DNA from: Embiotoca jacksoni | Lineage: Eukaryota > Chordata > Actinopteri > Embiotocidae | Assembly (NCBI GenBank): GCA_022577435.1 | Contig: JAKOON010000012.1 | Span: forward strand, 9,231,412 to 9,295,411 | Length of the DNA stretch: 64,000 nucleotides | Direction of reading: 5' to 3' | Part shown: positions 20,301 to 35,200 of the stretch, piece by piece | Numbering within the stretch: the stretch's first letter is position 1 | How the letters are laid out: each line of letters begins with the position of its first letter | Notes under the pieces: model-generated | The model's database searches: none | Told to the model about the DNA's origin: nothing | The model's input: the letters and a program-made list of their open reading frames with translations, nothing else | Translations under genes and position numbers: made by a program

Positions 20301-23300
20301 TCCCTTTTTTCCAATCCATTAATTTCAGTGCTTAAAGTGAAATTTAAAATACAATTACATGTACTCAGTACAGAGTAACAAAAACAAAAAACAAAAGTAA
20401 TACACTGAATTGTGATAATATATCTGATTTGTGTTTGTAATTTGATGGCATTTGTTTCCAGGTATAAAACTTTTACACTTTTTACACTTTTTTTTTTTTT
20501 TTATTCTTTATGTCAAAATTGGTTTCAGGTAGTTGAATTGACAAGGAATCACTGGTAGATGCAGTACTTCACAGCAAAGGCACAGTCAAGTAAAAGCAGG
20601 TAAACAAATTGATACATGTAAGACGTTGAGGGCAACAATCCCTGCCTCAACAGTCATCTGAAATCTGAAAATCTTTTTGGAAAAAAATAAACACAAAACT
20701 CTTTTATGAAATCAGTGTATGATTAAGTGTGTCTTCTCCTTCTTGCTACATTTCATATTACTCTCATACCATTTGTTTTTAAAGGCATGTCAGTCCATGG
20801 GCATACAAACAGTGGGCTTAACTTGAGCCCTTATGCCTGGATTTCCTGTCAGTCCAGAATCTGTCCTGTAATCTGGAGAATCACTTGCTTTCCTCTTCTT
20901 GACTGCGTCCAGTATAAATGCATTTGTTTTTCTTCTTCTCTGTCTACCTTTGTCCCTCTTGTTAAATATCATTTTCTATCTCCGTCTGTCTGAACATCAG
21001 AACATTAATAACATTCTGGATATAACTTGTGGCTGCCTTTAGAAAATATAGGATTTCCTCAGCAGTTTTAGGCTACTGCATCAGTCTTGTGCTTCACCTC
21101 ACCTCTGGTGTGCTCTTCAAAAGGTGATGCTCAGCTCCATTATATCTACAAATGTTATATCACCAATAATCTTTAGGCTTACCAAGGATGGAAAGCAAAC
21201 AAGGCAGCTCCGAGGCAAAGAGAAAGTTGGAGGGAAAGAGGAAAGTTATCCCAACCAACCACATGTTTTGTTTCAGTTCTCAAATATGACACAGTCCTTG
21301 AGTGCTGCAGTGCAGTAACACAAACAGAGTGGCTGAACAGATCAAAGCCATAATGTCTTTCCCAGCACTTTTCCTCCACGTTTAATTAAGTTACTGTCAT
21401 ATGTGGAAGGAAATTGAACTGCATCAGACCTGGCAATAACTGGTTGGATTTAAAAACCACATGGCTTTACATGTTACATATATGTTTACATGTGTTGCTC
21501 ATTAAGAACAAAATCTACCAGGCTGCCTATGTGTGAGTAGTATTTATGTAAGTGTGTCACAGTCTCTACTTTCCAAAGCCTCATTGTCGATGTTGATTTC
21601 ATTATATTTATACAGTATGTTGTTTTTAAGATACTTTTGTCAGAGCAGAGAAGTGCCACTCTCTCCACTAAAGTCAGATGTTTGCCCTCCCTTAATAGTG
21701 TTTGTTTTCCTGCGCTCTGCTTCTCTGTTGGAGCCGCTGTCCCGTGGAGCTGACGGACTCTGAATATAAATAGGTTAATATCTCCAATTTGGAGGTCAAC
21801 CAGACAAGTGAACAGACACTCTCATTCTTCATCTCCTTGCCCACAGTCAGGTGATGACAACCATGCAAGACCAGACAAATCATACCTCCTCTGCAAAATC
21901 ATCTGGTGTGATGATAGTTTATCAGACAGGGGAGTGGAGGGGAGGGGAGCAGGGAGATAAGAGGCACCAGCCTGCCAAGCTTCTCCAAATCTGCATGACT
22001 TCTCCAACCTTGCACAGCTTGTCATTATAGAGCACTGACATGAGCTGATACAAACTTTCTGTGGTCCACTGCAGACTGCACAAAACCGAAAATACACTGC
22101 GCATATGGCACATTGACCCCAAAAAATAAGTTATGCTTTATGTAAAGTGTCATTGTTTTTTGGCACAAAACAAAACGTACGTGAGTGGTAGTATAGAGTG
22201 GTGATTTCAGCAATGCAAGTTTTCCGTGTTTTGCATTGTAATTATTTTGCATGTAGTTATGGAATTGTATGACTGTAATTCTGTTTTAAAAGAAAATAAA
22301 GAACCAGGGCTTTATTGTGATGATCAAGGCACACGATCTAAAACACATTGTGAGAGTGCATTTAGGGTGTGTCCAATTCCACTTTTGCTAGTTTAACCGA
22401 AGATAATCTGGGTGCCAAGTAAGGCGCCTGTTTCAAAAGGGTGGCTCTTAGTCTGCTAATTAATCATATGTGTGTTTTGGCCGTAACATGAAATAAACCA
22501 ATAAAAGTGGTTGCATTTTGGCGGATTGATATTATAACAGTAGATTTTCTGAGTGGTAGGAAAGAACAATGTTGTACAGGGGAAATGGTTCTGCTTGTGC
22601 AAAGAATGAGCAGATTGTTGTACACAAAAATAATCTTTCACATTGAAATATTTGTAGTTTTAGTTTTTGTTGCATGGTGTGAGCTGCTATCTTAATAAAG
22701 TGCCCTAAAAATAACAGTAAAACACTGCGCCAATGACTTCAGATCAGATTTTTGTTGGTCAGTCGCGCAATTGTGTTCCACTGGTTTAAGATTGCAATGC
22801 ATTAAAAATATCCACCTGACCACACCTCATTTTAAGACCAACCTGCCAATGGGTGCTCAGATGGGCACTAGTATATTTGCTTTTTGAACAAGGTGGGCAC
22901 TGGACGGAAAAATCACAACTGCTTCGACGCTTTGCACCGGATGTAAGATGGAGCCGGTCATCATTTGTGTCACAGAAACAGCAGTTCATTCTCTGGATGT
23001 TGTGGCCATTTTTTCTAGCCGGCATATAGTTTTAGGGTTCAAATGGTATTCCAGCATCAAATCCTCTTAAATGTCTCCTGATTAACTTGATTTTAGCCAT
23101 TTTCATTATACATTTATACATTTGAACTGTTTCTTCTTCCTGTTTAGCCCGATGACTGCGCCCTTCAGCTGTCCCATAATGGAAGCTACTTGGACCTGGA
23201 GTCCACCCTGGCTGAGCAGAGAGATGAACTGGAGGGATTTCAGGAGGACGGAGGGTAAGATAACAACCACCTCTGTCTCTTGTCTTTATTTTTTCCTTCA

Positions 23301-25872
23301 CTATCACCAAACTTCCAAAGCCATAAAATGCACTTATGCAGCGCATTGAAAGGAAAAATAACATAACTGTACCAAAGGTAAAGACTGAAATATAATTAGA
23401 TGCCGATATAAAAAGTTGGTCATATATTTCTTGTACTTCAAAAGGTGTTGCTGGGATGGGTGCCAGGGTAGCTCAGGCTGAAAACATAAGAGGGACTGGC
23501 ACTGCTTGGCAGTGGCATCAATACAGGATACAATAATGTAATGTAAGCTAATTAAGTAACTGCAAAATGCATGCACGGCTGTCTTGATGCGTGTCGTTAA
23601 AGATGACGTAACACTTGACAGTTATGTTCCGTGCAAACACGTCATTAACCCGCTACATTGCTTGCCAGGCTCTGATTGTCCAGGAATAGATTGTTCATGT
23701 TGGTGTGGTCGATTGAGCTGTCGTCCATCAGAAATAAAAAGTGAATTATTTAAGAGTAAGTGACTTAAAAGGTTTGATTACAGCAATCTGGCTTTAAAAA
23801 CACCCCAAATATTTCTCTGCTTTAACAGTCAGATGTAATCAGTTCAATATGATTACTGTTTGCTGAGAGACTTAAAAAAAATCTATTGAGATAAGACAGA
23901 ACAGATACAGTATTTAAACCCTTGGCTATGGAGATACATATTGATATTCTATTTGCTATATTCCTTTGCCTAATTTGATACTATTACAGCAATTTGAATC
24001 ATAATGATACCTATTTGGATCCAGGATGAATGAGTGAAACAATCCCTCTTCTGGGCCTCAGATGATTGAGCTCTGCTGCCCAAAATCTGCTCTCAGGAGG
24101 AGGTTGGATCTGCTGAAGAACTGGGGGGGGGGCTGGCTGGCTGGCGTAACTCCACCTGGGGGGCTCTCAGTTTCTAGAGTCTTTCAGCACTTTAAGATTT
24201 TAAAGGAAAAACTCTATTTAATTAAATATTAGTGACACCATCCTCAACCATCACGCAAGGACCGACTATTTTATCTGTGTATAAGTCACGACAAGCTGTT
24301 GCTAAGTTAAAGACATGTTTTGAAGTGTGTCATGTTGACATGGTGCTGAGGAGGAAGTCAGAGTTTGATATGTTCATTTTAAGTTCTATAGTGATACAAG
24401 TACTCTTTTTGTAACAGACTAAATGTCTGTGGGTTTCCAGGCATTCATTCATTCACTGTCCCTGAAAATACCTCTCAGGTCGAGTGGGAGCAATGATGTA
24501 ATCTAAACCACTTGTGTTATAAACACGTCTCATGAGTAATCACCCTCATCTCAATTGACAGTTACTTTGGTGTTCTCTTTAGAACACTGAGGTAACAACA
24601 GTTGTTCGCCCTCAACCACTGTAGTTTTGTGATTGTTATGCTCAAAATGGCATGACTTCGCAGCGACTTTTCTAAGAAATATTTCGATTATTTTTTTTTT
24701 TTTTTTTAAGTACTACCTAATAATAAAACAGTATAATAACTTCGTAACTGGTGTTCTACACATCGTAGAAATAGCAATAAATATTTTGGTTCAAAGGGTT
24801 CAAGTCTTTAAAAAGCTTTAAAAATAATACTGAGTCAAAAAAGTGGCCTAGATTTACAAAACAGCCTGTGACTGTAATATAGAATACAAAAGCTACATCT
24901 CCTGTAGGACAAAAAGTGTTTTAAATGCTTTTTGAAAAAAAAGTGCAATGTCTTACAACTTTACGACAAGATACAATTCGTGTCTTTTATCACATACTGT
25001 ATAATAAGACTGATGCAGGAAAGTGCGGCGATTGTTTGCCTAATTCTCAACTATGCCACTTCCTGTTTTGCCATTTTTTTTCTCTGTCAACCAGCATGTG
25101 GTTTGTTTTGATAATGATGAGATGTTGAATAGCCGTGCTGACTGTAAATGAGGAGTTTATTTTTTGATAAAACAAGTTTTGCTTGGGAAGGCTTACTTTG
25201 TGCCATAATGCCTTCGGCAGAGCTTCTATTGGATGTGGAAAAATCTAGGGAATTTTGTAAAATTTCAAACTGACAAATAATGCAGAGACTGACTGAATTT
25301 GCATTAGTTATTGTGATTTAAAGATCATGATTTACTGGAGGGATTGATATGTAGCTAGATGATACTTTTTCTTGATATAACTCCTGAACTCTAAAGGAAG
25401 AAAAGAGCATTTAAAATCTCAAATTGTGTTTCATGCACTTTCTGTCGCATTCACTTTATTGGCTCCATATATGTTTTCCTCATACTCCGGAGTATATTGA
25501 TATATCATTCATGTGCCGCCCACTTTAGATGATCACAAACCAAAGGTTGGCATGAGAGTTCCTGGTCAGCTGGACCGCAAACATGTATGCATTTATTTGT
25601 CTAACTTGGAATTCATAAGCTGCACTCTGGCTTGGTGTTTCTATTGGCCATTGAGAGTGCTGTCCTTTCCCAGTTCCAGCTGAAATTGTTAGGAGCTTAT
25701 GGGGGACTATTGAAAGCTGTGAGGTGAAAGTGGTCCACTTCTTCTCTCGACAGAGAGAGAGCTTGCCAGTGCCTGTGTGGTGCCAGCTGGCACGGGCTGG
25801 TATGGATGTGTGTCATTAAAACCACACAGTGTTGTCTGAGGAGGCTGGGGGTGAAGGTGGTTAGCCAATTAT

Positions 25873-25903
<31 letters not shown>

Positions 25904-28900
25904 TAGGGCAGTTCTGCTTGCTGGCTTTTTATGGTGCTGATGTGCCCAGTATCACATCCCCCACTGCTCAGTGTTGTTGAATTGATGGTTATTGAGCTAA
26001 TAAAAGGTCTGATGAGGAATTTCACATTTACTTGTTCCAATTTATTTCATTTTTCATTCTGTTTTTACTGCATACGATCTATCAACAGCCGTGTCGGAGC
26101 TCCAAAACATTTAACCTACAGAAAAGGTTTGATACATTTTTCTTTTTTTTTTTAACTCAAAGAAAACCCTCGCACCAACTCCAGTTAACAAGCAAAATGA
26201 TGCTTTCATATGCTTTCACTATTTTTTTATGAGGCCAAGCCGCCTACCCCTTGGAAAGAGAGCAGTACAATATTCCTGTGCTGCCTGAGTTCCTGAACTC
26301 TCCTGATCACTGGCAATTGAATCCATCTGTAATTGATATTAATGACAGGTTACATTCCTGAGGCGCCTGTGTCATACCTAGTGTCTTTACAATCAGATTA
26401 AAGTATGATCCTCTGACAGAGTGCCGCAGAGCCAGGAGATATCCATGTCACGGGAGCTTAAGGGCCATAATCACTTCCACACCGTGTTATGAAGCTCAGC
26501 TATGGGAGATTGTGACTCGTAAATCCCCCGTCCCATCACTGATATGGCCTCACTTCAGGTTGTAAACTGACCATGTAGCCCAAACATGTGCTCAAACATT
26601 GATCTGCACCTTTTGAGGTGGTCTGCGTCGTCATTGAGGTTTCAAGCTATGATAGATTGAATCACATACACACAATGTCCTGCATTTGTAGCCCTGAGAA
26701 AGCGGGACATTGTTAGGATCAGATGGCCTGGCGTGTGCGTATAGACATTTATAGCCCTCAGAATATTTTAGTGGATAACATGAATTAAAGAGTGGGAGCC
26801 TGTTGTAGCATTTCAGTGGAACTTGGTTATAATATTGCAGGAAAAATGTATTGAACTTGTGTGGAGTTATGTATTCAGCTTTTTTGCTCATATGTGACAT
26901 TGATTGTCATATGATTAGTGAAGATATAAAAGTCCTCAAAGGGACATATTCCGTGGCTTCTCTTGAACATCAAGTGCTGTTATTGACTGCACAATTGATT
27001 CAGCATGTGAACATTTTCAGCATTTCACTTCTGAGCATTTCACTGCCCTTGTACATATAATTTATATTAGAAAACCAACAATTTTATGCTGAAAATGCTC
27101 TTCCTAGTTTTATTGAGTGTTTTTGATGTGTTTGATAACCATTTAAGAGTGAGGCATATTAAAATCCAACTGCTCTTGCTCTGTAGGCCTCAACTATTCA
27201 GCCTTTTCTCATCATATCCTTTCATCTCTCTTAGGACAGCTTTGCTTTCATTATTTAAATTTTTTTCTGACCCACTTGGACATTGTTTCGTAGACGCTCG
27301 CAGCACACAAGATTTTCATTTGAAGGGAAAAAAGTGCATTTGAAGAGAACCAGAGGAATTGTCAAACACAGAACAACTTAAACTTCAAGGAGGGAAATAA
27401 AACACCAGTTGTCCCCTCTGTGTTTGCAGTTAAAGGGTATTATTAACAGACCGGAGCAGCTTGGTGATCCTTTAGTGTTTATGCCTATGTGGTTGTGTGT
27501 ATATATGTGCATGTGTGGGTATTAGACTTGGTAAATGGTTAGTGAAGCAGCTCTGAGAGAATTGGACCTTGTCAATAATCTGAGCCCCCACCTGGCATAC
27601 TTCAGGCTCTGGAGGTCCTCCTATAGACATTGATGCAGGGGTGTCCAAGAGGTGCTGAGTCAGTAGACCTCTGTGGGGCCTTCATGTCTGGCATTAATTG
27701 GCCTTTGAGGGGAAATACTGGCTTTACTCTATTCCAAGTATGCGTATGCACTTTCTGTGGGTACACATTTAGTATTGTTTTATAAACAGGGCCAGTAATG
27801 CTCCCTCAGATAAAGCCAGAGAGCAGGGAGCTGGCAGGCATCCACTGGTCCAGTTGCTGCTGCTGCTGCTGCTCTGTACAACACAGCAGTGAAGGGCGAC
27901 GAATAGAAAATACAATAATGCAGCACATATAATCACCAGGTACATTTGTTCTCTCCGCAGCTGCATTCCTGTGTGTAACATTCGATAGGCAAAATGATGA
28001 TGATGAAGATCAGATTTATGCTATTGAGAAAATGTTTATTGTGCACTCCCCCTTTCAATGTTCAGACTAAAGAAACATGTGCACATGTTTTTATTTAATC
28101 TTTTATAGAGCAATCAACTTGTGACTATTTGCCTTGGGTAATGGTCAGGTATGATGTAAGTAGGAAGTCATTGTTTAAGGTAGAGGTCACATTCATTCAT
28201 TTCATGAGATTATAAAAGCAAAGTATTTCACAATTATGTTGGACATGATGAATTGGGTTTAATTTGACCTTGGCTTAAGTTTATTATGCAGTACCATCGC
28301 TGGAAGAAACCAGAACATTCTGGCACAGAGGAACATACCGACCAAGAGAGGACCAAGGAATTCAGTCGGTATTATGTGCCAGCATGATGCCAATTTGTTA
28401 TTTGGCTGACATTCCTTGAAGTTCTGATTGTTTCTGTAATTTCAGGCTCCACTTTTTATGGGCCTGAAGCACTGTCTGTGGGAGTGTCCAATTGTCATGT
28501 TTAATTGCCGAGGGGGGTCTGAAAACCTCAATTCTATTCCATGCACGTTTGTTTAATTTGATAATGAGTATGTTGGCCTGCGTTGCCTCAGGTCTTGGTT
28601 AAGCACAGGGATACTGTTGCAGCGAAGCAGACAGAAAGCAGACATTCGTGACAAAATGGCTCTAGTTACCTATTTGCCTCGACAGCATCACAGAGGATTA
28701 AGTTCCTGTTGGCTGTCTCGTCTCCTTAGTGAAGGTTCATGTTGACAGATGTTGCTCCTGTGTCGCCTCAGCTTGTTGCTGGATATTATAACGTATTATA
28801 AACAGTGAGCATAAACTGACTTCTCCTGCTACGTAGTCTGTTTGTGTGCTTATCGGCGCTGTCTCCCACTTGCTGGTGGTCGGGACAGGAGAGATGTCAG

Positions 28901-31900
28901 CATGTCTGTGTCGGTGTGTGGAGCCGTTATGCAGTAACGCTGCTTGTTTGTGGCCTCCCGTGCTGATAGTTTTTTTTTTTTTTTTTTCCTCTTTCTGTCA
29001 GACTGCTGCCTGATGGTCACTAACAATGACAGTCTGCTGCTGGCGCTCCGCCGGTTTGAACAATCACACAACCTTTGTGCAGGCGGCATAAAAGCCCATT
29101 TGTCAGTGAGCCGAATTAGGAAGGGTAGTGTGTGTGTGTGTGTGTGTGTGGGGGGGGGGGGGTGTTGTGCAACTCTACCTGCTGTGCTCTTGTCTACATT
29201 TGTGTCTACTTGGTTTGTTTGTATGTTTCCTCGGCTAGTTGGGAGGTGAAAGGCCCGAACTGGGATCCAAAAACAAAAGGCTGGCACACATAAGCAAAAT
29301 TTAAAACACAGGACAACTACAACCCCCAACTCTTTGAGAATATTACTGAAAGTAGTGATTATGTACTGCATGTAACATGTTTAATGAGTGAGTTTGGGAG
29401 TGCCACAGGCAGGGAAGACAAACCTGGAAAGTATTGAGAAATAGACTCACACATCCATGGATTAGGTATTTTCATGTTTGTTTGTTTGTTTTTTGACACT
29501 AAATAAACATTAATTCAAGACTTATACTCTAAAACAGGAACTTTTACAGACTTCAGATTTTACACACATACACATTAGAGAGTGTGCCTCAAAGTAGGCA
29601 AATTATCTTTAGTAAGAATACAAACTGCGCTGTTCTCACATTCACTTTCACGACTGAATAGAATCAGGGTTCATTGTTGTTGTCTTTTGTTTTGGGGTGT
29701 CTTTCAGACATTGTAAGTACTTGACAGGATGGTGATAGGGTCTTAGCATATCTCCATTAACACAGGAGGCGGAGCTGACCTCTGAGCCGCTCCCATCCTT
29801 CATTTTCACCTATGAAGACCTTTCCCCTGTTCTGTTCCCTGCTAGATTTGGATACAACTAAATGGTATAATTTGCTGAAAAAATACTTTAGTTTGAAGAT
29901 CATTTGTCACCTTTGAACAGACAATCATTCTGTTTTTTTAATTTTTTTATCCTGATACAGCTGTGTTTGTCTATTAAGCCTATACACAAATAAAAATAAA
30001 AACAATTATAAATTATCATAATGGTCCTAATATCCTCATAACATGTTCATTTCTCTCCATTTCTCTTTTTTCTTCATAGGAGAGGCAAGAAGCACGGCAT
30101 TATTCTTCGAACACAGCTATCAGTCAGAGTTCATGCTTGCATTGGTGAGTAATAAATTGTACTGTTCTCCTCACTGTATATTTGTCTCCTCTCACGCTAT
30201 TGATGGTTCATTTATCTTCCTCAATCTATATCAGAAGTGAGGTGAGCTTTAATTACCTCTATCAGTAGTAGACTTTTTTTAGTTTTGTGCTTGTTAAACT
30301 CGCACAGTGGCAATTGCAGGAAGGAGCCAAGAATCTTGATTTGAGTGACAATTAACAGCATTTCAACAACACGTTGCAAACAGAGCAACATTTTATGTTT
30401 TCAGAGTTACTGTTTTCTGTCACCTTGTTTAATTGGGCCTCCTGGTGTCCTTGAGTAATGTGTGGGAATTAGCACAAAGGGCTGAGTGAAAACATATGCA
30501 AACGTGTGCACTCAGCACGCGTGCAGACACGTATACACACAATGTGTTCCAGAAGTTGGCTTTTAATTGAGGATGCCTAAGCTTTTACTAACTGCAATGT
30601 ACTCTGTCAGATTTTGGTTTAATTACTCAGGCTCCCTTTTTCTGCATCGTTGTGGAAAGATGCAACTGATAAGTAGCTGTTGTTTGTTTTGCTCCCTTGT
30701 TCAATGCATGTTTAATTTAAGAAATTAATACAGAAGCCTTTAAAACAGTAGGGTTGTTTCCAAAGAGCATTATGGTTGTCAGCAGCAGAACATGGAGGAG
30801 CACATATTCTCTCGTGAAGACGCCCGCATGGTCCTCCCTCTACATGCTTCAAGTGAAAACATAACCCAATTTCTGCAAAGATTAGGCTGTAAATTGTCAT
30901 ATTTTAAATTTGGTTGTTTTTCCTGTAGTGCTTTAGAGTAAACCAAATTCACGGATAATTTTTCATTGAACTTCAGTCAGCATGATCTGAAAACTGTCTC
31001 TGATAGTCCTCTGGTTATTTATTGTACCTGCTAATCTATGACGTGTAATGGAAAAGTTTGGAAACTCCAGTGGAGATTGTTCTGCGATGACGGCTCATTA
31101 AAGTATTGGTGAGACACACGAGGAATGAGAAAGATGGCTTTTGCTTGAACTTTGTGAGGTCAAGTTTGCACATGTTGATTACAAAGAAAACTTCTCTTGA
31201 ATGCTTTTGACACTGTAATTATGTAATTGATACAGTAAACCTATTGTATATAATTTCATACATTGCTAAATTTATGTTGTTGATAATATTGTTAGGAGAT
31301 ACTCTCTGATTGGCTGGTGTAACGGGGGGGTCACATGTTTAACATGGCTGTACTTGTGAATATTTTGCTGAACACTACTCTGAAGTGGCTTTACATTATT
31401 GTCTTCTCCTGCTGGTGCTCGGCTCAGCTTAGTGGAGCCTGGGGAGTAGCAGACAGACTTGCTGCTCTTCTCTAAGTGGATGATCACCCTCTTTTTCTCT
31501 AAGTAGACAGCCACCTGTTGCTCTTCTCCAGTCCCCCCCTCAGTGAGTGCCTGTGTGGCTAGCTGATTTGTTTCCCCTAGCTGCGGTGGTCACCCTTTAC
31601 TGTGACTTGTGCAGACATTTGAGCCAAATTTTATCTGACTAGTGAGCTTACCTTGTAGCCCCATGAGTTACTGGGAATTACTGGGTGATTTTCCTGCTTC
31701 GCATAGGAGATTATTCGTTAGTCTTCCAAAGACAAATGGCATGGTATTCTTTAGACTGTGCACTTGCTCTGTGTTAAGGAACTAAAGATTTCTCTGAGAC
31801 CACAGTGTCCCCAAAGAAGATTCCCCATTGCTGTCAGTGACTCTGTATCTTTTGCTGGGGATACTCTTTTGTCTTTCTATGATGAGAGATGTTATGTATT

Positions 31901-32224
31901 GAAAAGAAAGCTGCCCTTTTGTTCCAATAAATTGCCTTTTGGAGAAGGGCCAGTAAAAAAAATGTACAGAGGCGTCAGAGTGACTTTAACACTAAGAGTG
32001 AGTGCTAGATTAGCACACCCACGTTGTTTATCCCAGAGGCCCCCTCCATGAACGTGACTGATGAGTTGGTAACAACTGTGTGTATTGTAATCTGTGTTAT
32101 TAACACTATTTTGTGGAAAAGCCATTGCGTGTATTTCCATTTTTAATTAAGTAGTATATCTCTTTGTTGATATTATCTGGTTTTCTGGGTTTCTCCAGAT
32201 TTACACATCACAGGGCAGACTTCC

Positions 32225-32294
<70 letters not shown>

Positions 32295-35200
32295 TGTGTC
32301 AGTACTCCAGTGTGCATGTGTCATGAACCACAGCAAGGCCTAATCCAAGCATCCGTAATCATAGTCATTAGCACTCACATGCATATGTCTCTGCCGGGAC
32401 GAGACAGAAATGTATGCCACAAAGAGGAGGAAGGAAATGTCTCACCCAAAGAGCTAATGGTTTATTAAACTGCTTTTTAGCAATCCAGCTCTGGCACAGC
32501 AATTTGTTGTAATCATAAAATGGGTTAGTCCAGAGTCTCTGTATACTAAAAGTGCCTACCTCATACACACAAAGTTTTATCTCAGGGTATTCTGCACAGC
32601 ATGCAGCTTAATTATCTTCTATAACTACTAACTTCTAGTGCAAATGAAGCCCTAATGGCACTTATTAACATTTAAGGTGAGAGTGGCTTCCAGTATGAGG
32701 CTGTCCCACTCTGGTCTGGGCAATATGAAGCTGCAAGTTATTGATCTGTGCATTAGTTCTTTAAAGGTGAACAAACGAAAATGACTTTTAAATGGATATG
32801 TTTTTTTTCCACTAGTAACCAGTAGTGGTGTTGGTTTGATCTTTGTTTCTGTATGGTCAGCACAACAGCTCGGGATTTAGAAAATAAACTCATCCCTCTC
32901 TCTGCGTGTTAGCATTTGCCACAGGCTGTTTAAATTGTTGGGCTGTTGTTATTGTCGGTGGACTAGATGTGGTATCGAGAGCCTGATTAAAGCAGTCTCG
33001 TGCTTATTTTAGTATTGTTTGCGAGTACAGTAGGTCCTCTTTTTATGTGCATTTTCTGAAGCTGCCTGAGTTGCCGTGATGTGATAGTATGTAGACTGAA
33101 GACGGAGACAGACTGTAGAGTGGGCCGCAGAATGTTTAAATGAGGATACCAAGTTAACAATGATCAAATATCACATGTGCTTTGTAATCATAAGCAGCTC
33201 TCGCAAAGTAAAGAAATAAGACCCCAAATGAGCTTCTCTTGAGTTCATATATGGTCAGAAGCTGCTCCTCTGGCAGCTAATGACATTTATGCAATGCTAA
33301 ACTAATATTTGATGCGGTGAAGCTATCAACTGCAATCCAGAACATTCTCATTGATCCCCCAGAAAATGATGTTGCCACAGTCATATTTGTACAAATCATT
33401 TTATATGGAGCCAGCTGTACTCCAGTCAGACACCACAAATTAGAGTGGGTGGTACAAACTTCTTAACTTCTTCTTTTTTTTTTTTTTAAATTAGCAAGTA
33501 CTTATTATTATCAGAAGTAAAAATCATCCATCTGAAAGCTGGAATTTGTTGGTAGTCCCCTTTAAGAGCAGGTTCATCTCTCAACACACTGATCCCATCT
33601 GAGGAATGACAGCTGTAATCAGAGGTGACACATTCTTACTGGATTATCTGCCTCGTCTTTTACAACCTCTTATAATCTGGGCTCGGGCCATGATTCATCG
33701 TGACCGCTCTGTTGACTTGTGTTTTTCTTTCATGCTATAATTTTTGTCAAATTGGTAGTTTTGATCTTCAGGTTGACAACTGCAAACTCTGTGGTTGTTA
33801 AAATGGAAGACAATGAGCAGTACATTTTCTACAATTATCTCTCTGCAAACCATGTTGGAAGATTAGTTCCTGGCAGCTAACAATATAGCTGCATGGAAAT
33901 ATACACTACAGAGTGTGGGCTTTTTCAATGTTTGTTTATCTAATGAATGCGTTATTGCGTTATGTGTCTTTGTGTGTAGGATGTCAGCACATTGACTTTA
34001 AATGATAAGATCACCTGCGGGTTATTGCGGTGCTCTCAAACACGGTGCTTACCTTTTCCACGCACTCTGCCAGGTTCGTACTAAGCCATAAGCACGTTTG
34101 TGCACACACATAAAAAAACAGTTCCAGTAATTAAACTGCCTATTAAAGGTTGAGATCAGCTTGAAATGTCTGCTATCATTTTGTAAAGAGCCAAAGGCTT
34201 TAATTACGGTCATAGATGCAGCTTTGCACTCGGTTAACATTATTATTTCAGGTAATATAAAGCAAATATATCGATGCATTTATTTGGCTTCATCATGGGA
34301 CTGAGTGTCGTTCAAAAATTGTAATTACTCATACTGACACTTTAACGTCAATACTGGTTACGGAACGCTACTTTTTTTCAATACCAAACCAAATTATATT
34401 ACCCACAATGCTGCAAATTGTTATTTTCCATGCAGTTTGAGTAGGATATTGTAATCCAGGTCGTTTTCTATAGGTTTAATTCTATCTGGTAAACATTTTA
34501 CATGTAAACTATTAGCGATTTGAGACCGTGAAGGTGATGCAGCGCTATGTAAGTGTAGATCATTTATCTCTCAATACTACAATTTACTGAAGTTCCTTAA
34601 ACTTCTCACATACGATCTGAAGATTCAAACTAGCCGACTGCACGCAAACAAGTCTCCAGTTACTGCAGCTCACGCAACTCAGACAGGTGTGTGGCCAAAA
34701 TTTTGTTTGAAAAGAGTGAAATAAGGCCTCGCAAAAGTGATGTGGTTCAAAACTTAAATATTTGACTGTGTATGTGGCCTACGAATCAAAATTTTGTGAC
34801 GAATGACAAGTCATTTCAGTTGGTGCCATAAAAGTATTAAAGTTTGCTACTCAGCCTTACTTTCCTATCTACTTTGGATTAGTCTCTGTCAGTGTATGCA
34901 TATACAGATGATCCACAGAATCACATCGCACTTTGGAGTCACATTAAAGCAATAAAATCAAATATCCAGTCACAGTTGTACGACTGGGGTGTGCCAAGCA
35001 AGAGGGGAATAATTAAAAACACATATCACGTGGCACTTGTGGGACACGGAGAAAGATCAAATGGACTTGAAGACACCCCAAAATGGGATCGTGGGCTTAG
35101 AGTCTCCCCGAGAGGCCAAGCTAAACAAGACTGGGCCAAAGAAGAGAAATCTGAGGCAGTAAACAAGAAGAGTGAGAGGAAGAGGTTTGGCCCTTCAAAT

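Larger units (their letters stand above)
23255..30079 (+). other. fhod3 intron 2
   Basis: 6.8 kb. Simple repeats only: T-run 24691-24707, A26 at 25878-25903, (TGC)6 at 27855-27872, T-run near 28971-28987, and a (GT)n tract that turns into about 13 G at 29128-29162. No coding match. Confidence 0.75.

Noticed and set aside
28850..29371. 173-codon minus-strand open frame
   Set aside because: It runs through the (GT)n and poly(G)/poly(T) tracts; its length comes from low-complexity sequence.
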